From the NCBI GenBank assembly GCA_023255165.1, contig JALRJD010000188.1, positions 1 through 8,743 of the forward strand: a DNA stretch of 8,743 nt. Reading direction: 5' to 3'. The translations under genes and the position numbers were made by a program. The notes below the pieces were generated by a model. It had not been told where the DNA came from and did not search any database. It worked only from the letters and a program-made list of their open reading frames with translations. Of this stretch, positions 7,256-8,743 are shown one piece after another (position 1 is the first letter of the stretch; the number at the start of each line of letters is the position of its first letter). The stretch is from Porticoccaceae bacterium. Its GTDB lineage: Bacteria > Pseudomonadota > Gammaproteobacteria > Pseudomonadales > Porticoccaceae.

Positions 7256-8281
7256 TTATTGTTCATCCTGACTGGCAAGAATGTTGCGGTAATTCTGTAG
7301 CCTGACAGCCAGAATTTTACCCTCGTTTGCCGCCTGAATCAGCGCGCAGCCGAGCTCAACCTGATGTTTGCAATCTCTGAACTTGCAGTGGCCGAGAAAG
7401 GGTCTGAACTCAATAAAACCATCGATAATCTGATCGTCGGTTAAATTGGTCACGGCAAACTCGCGGATACCCGGCGAGTCAATCAGGTTGCCACCGTTCT
7501 CAAGGTGAAACAAACGCGATGCGGTGGTGGTGTGCATACCCTTGTCGGTACTTGACGACAGCTCGCCGGTAAGGATATTTGCCTGCGGCTGCAACCGATT
7601 GATTAACGATGATTTACCCACGCCGGACTGGCCGACAAAAACCGAAGTATGGGCTGCCAGATATTCCTCCAGCTCTTTAATGCCAGCACCGCTTGAAGCG
7701 GAGACACAGAACACCTCATAACCCACCGTTTGATAGTCTTTAAAAAGCTGCTCAACATCCGGGTAGTCATTGTCGCTGAGCATATCAAACTTGTTGATCA
7801 CCAAAACCGGCTGAATGCCTTGCGCCTCCGCGGCGATCAGATAGCGATCAATCAGATTGCTGTAGGGGGTTGGTTTGGCCGCAAAGACAATCGCAATGCG
7901 ATCCACATTGGCCGCGACGGGCCGCAACTTGCCGTAGGGGTCCGGACGCAACAGCTCTGAATCGCGCGGCTCTCTGGCTACCACCACACCGACCGGTTCG
8001 GCATGCCGCCAGATAACGTTGTCGCCGGTTACCAGCGGTTCGAGATTGGTACGCAGATGGCAGCGGTAAATCCGCCCCTGATAAATATCGTCCAACCCTT
8101 CGATATCAACCTGAGCGCCAAAGTTGGTAATCACCGTGCCGCGTATCTCGGGGCCGAGCTGGGTGAGATTTTCGAGCTCCTCATCGGAAACCGACTTTTT
8201 GCTTAGCGCTCGCTCACGACGCCGCTCCTGGATGGATTGGATGCGGTCTTTTTGTCGTTTACTGAGATAGCGTTTTGCCAT
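7256..8281 (-). CDS. rsgA: Small ribosomal subunit biogenesis GTPase RsgA
   Basis: This 341-residue circularly permuted GTPase (YjeQ/RsgA) acts in late maturation of the 30S ribosomal subunit. A basic N-terminal tail (about 1-30, rich in Lys/Arg) precedes an OB-fold (about 45-105, RGTVITNFGAQVDIEG). The GTPase motifs come in the permuted order: G4 NKFD (163-166), G5 SAS (194-196), G1 P-loop GQSGVGKS (217-224), the threonine-rich switch KGMHTTT (247-253) and G3 DSPG (268-271). The C-terminal zinc site is C299, C304, H306 and C312. Length matches the family (about 350). The ATG at 8281 gives the usual MAKR start and is preceded by a purine-rich GAGAGA. It is the first gene of the rsgA-rhdA-psd operon and is divergent from orn with a 108-bp gap. 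Confidence 0.97.
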   Translation of the reverse strand: MAKRYLSKRQKDRIQSIQERRRERALSKKSVSDEELENLTQLGPEIRGTVITNFGAQVDIEGLDDIYQGRIYRCHLRTNLEPLVTGDNVIWRHAEPVGVVVAREPRDSELLRPDPYGKLRPVAANVDRIAIVFAAKPTPYSNLIDRYLIAAEAQGIQPVLVINKFDMLSDNDYPDVEQLFKDYQTVGYEVFCVSASSGAGIKELEEYLAAHTSVFVGQSGVGKSSLINRLQPQANILTGELSSSTDKGMHTTTASRLFHLENGGNLIDSPGIREFAVTNLTDDQIIDGFIEFRPFLGHCKFRDCKHQVELGCALIQAANEGKILAVRLQNYRNILASQDEQ

Positions 8282-8305
8282 TTAGTCTCTCATGTCGCGG
8301 GTTGC

Positions 8306-8321
8306 ACACCATGTCTGGTGT
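8306..8321. promoter_or_regulatory. Inverted repeat in the rsgA/orn divergent region
   Basis: ACACCA (8306-8311) and TGGTGT (8316-8321) are perfect 6-bp arms around TGTC. An outer pair, TTGC (8302-8305) with GCAA (8330-8333), could extend it. It lies upstream of rsgA on one side and orn on the other, so an operator or a leader hairpin is possible. No T tract follows. The repeat is directly visible; a role is inference. Confidence 0.3.
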
Positions 8322-8333
8322 TATCGGCTGCAA

Positions 8334-8348
8334 GGATATAGCATATCC
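8334..8348. promoter_or_regulatory. AT-rich palindrome GGATAT-AGC-ATATCC upstream of orn
   Basis: This is a perfect dyad with 6-bp arms and a 3-bp centre, 41 bp upstream of the orn start and 52 bp upstream of rsgA. It contains -10-like sequences (TATAGC at 8337, GATATA at 8335), but no convincing -35 element sits at the right distance. It could overlap a promoter and bind a dimeric regulator. No known binding-site match is claimed. Confidence 0.3.
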
Positions 8349-8389
8349 GGCTCGAGGAACATTTTGCCAACCCTGCCTGGACGATTTCG

Positions 8390-8626
8390 ATGACCGCTTT
8401 TAACCCGGATGCCAACGCCAACCCCGATCCGCTCAACCTGATCTGGATCGATCTGGAAATGACCGGCTTGAGTCCGGAGCGCGATCGCATAATTGAAATT
8501 GCCACCGTGGTCACCGACAAAGACCTGAATATACTCGCCGAAGGCCCGGTGATTGCCGTGCATCAGTCAGATGCGCTGCTCGACGGTATGGATGAATGGA
8601 ACACCCGCCAGCACGGTCGGTCGTGA
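8390..8626 (+). pseudogene. orn: Oligoribonuclease, 5' part only (broken or chimeric)
   Basis: Orn is a 3'-5' exoribonuclease of the DEDDh family that degrades 2-5 nt RNAs and pGpG and is about 180 residues long. The reading frame here gives only 78 residues. Residues 16-75 match the family closely. They include LIWIDLEMTGL with exonuclease I residues D21 and E23, ERDRIIEIATVVTD (30-43) and LAEGPVIAVHQSDALLDGMDEWNTRQHG. Immediately after NTRQHG the sequence becomes R-S-stop, and none of the three forward frames downstream resembles Orn. The exonuclease II and III regions, with the remaining Asp/His catalytic residues, are therefore missing and this fragment cannot be active. The N-terminus is about 10 residues longer than usual, but no other start fits. 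Position next to divergent rsgA is the normal location. The break is either a real insertion or rearrangement, or an assembly join. Confidence 0.85.
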
Positions 8627-8743
8627 CCAAGCTAGGCGGCGTCCGTGCGACTGCCAGGGTATTGAGTATTGCGCCGAGTGCCGTATCGCGTTGGATGGCC
8701 GAACGCGATAACAAAGGTACTGGCGGCGTTGTACCTCAAAAAC
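8596..8743 (+). CDS. Partial small helix-turn-helix (Cro/phage-type) protein
   Basis: In a frame different from orn, an ATG at 8596 (directly after an in-frame TGA) opens a frame of 49 codons that runs off the right edge; GTG at 8623 is an alternative start. The product reads like a small DNA-binding protein. After KLGGVRATARVL (residues 12-23) comes a turn at SIAP and a recognition-helix-like SAVSRWMAE (28-36), then a glycine-rich NKGTGGVVPQK. The pattern GG-x-x-A-x-A-x-x-L-x-x-x-x-S-x-V-S-x-W is typical of Cro-like helix-turn-helix proteins of phages and mobile elements. Codons CTA, AGG and GTA appear within a short stretch and look unlike the neighbouring genes, though the sample is tiny. 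No good ribosome binding site is visible, and the first residues overlap orn, so the native start may have been lost at the junction. The family name is not recognised. Confidence 0.5.
   Translation, partial: MEHPPARSVVTKLGGVRATARVLSIAPSAVSRWMAERDNKGTGGVVPQK

Noticed and set aside
8590..8743. The orn break as a simple frameshift or sequencing error
   Set aside because: All three forward frames after 8620 were read. None contains the expected continuation (SGL...STV, then the GNSIGQDRRF region), so a one- or two-base error cannot explain it.

Overview
The window looks like a chromosomal core region of a gammaproteobacterium. The gltB-gltD-hemE order, and the psd / rhodanese / rsgA / orn neighbourhood known from Pseudomonas and relatives, point to a Pseudomonadales- or Cellvibrionales-like (perhaps marine) lineage. 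This placement rests on recalled gene order and protein resemblance, not on a database search. Coding density is high, GC is moderate and all intergenic gaps are short (about 30-150 bp). No tRNA, rRNA, CRISPR array, insertion sequence or origin was seen.

Layout. Positions 1-3812 (+ strand) hold the 3' end of gltB (cut by the left edge), gltD and hemE, closely spaced and probably co-transcribed. GltB and GltD form NADPH-dependent glutamate synthase. Its product, glutamate, feeds the tetrapyrrole pathway in which HemE makes coproporphyrinogen III. After a 146-bp gap containing a strong hairpin comes a DUF3391/HD-GYP protein (3959-5407, +) whose metal-binding residues are largely substituted, so it is probably not a working c-di-GMP phosphodiesterase. 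It converges on a minus-strand operon transcribed rsgA -> rhdA -> psd (8281 down to 5453): ribosome-assembly GTPase, two-domain rhodanese and phosphatidylserine decarboxylase. The motAB-like pair that sits between rhdA and rsgA in Pseudomonas is absent.

The right end is the unusual part. orn (oligoribonuclease) starts at 8390 divergently from rsgA and matches the family well for about 75 residues. It then breaks abruptly at about 8611-8620 and stops at 8626. No Orn sequence follows in any frame. Instead the remaining bases encode, in another frame, the start of a small Cro/phage-type helix-turn-helix protein that runs off the window. This is either a mobile-element or recombination junction inside a normally essential gene, or a chimeric assembly join. 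The sequence alone cannot decide.

Most of the window is ordinary housekeeping sequence. I did not find a convincing undescribed multi-gene system. The points worth a second look are the orn breakpoint with its HTH reading frame, the degenerate HD-GYP protein, and several inverted repeats in or near gene junctions.
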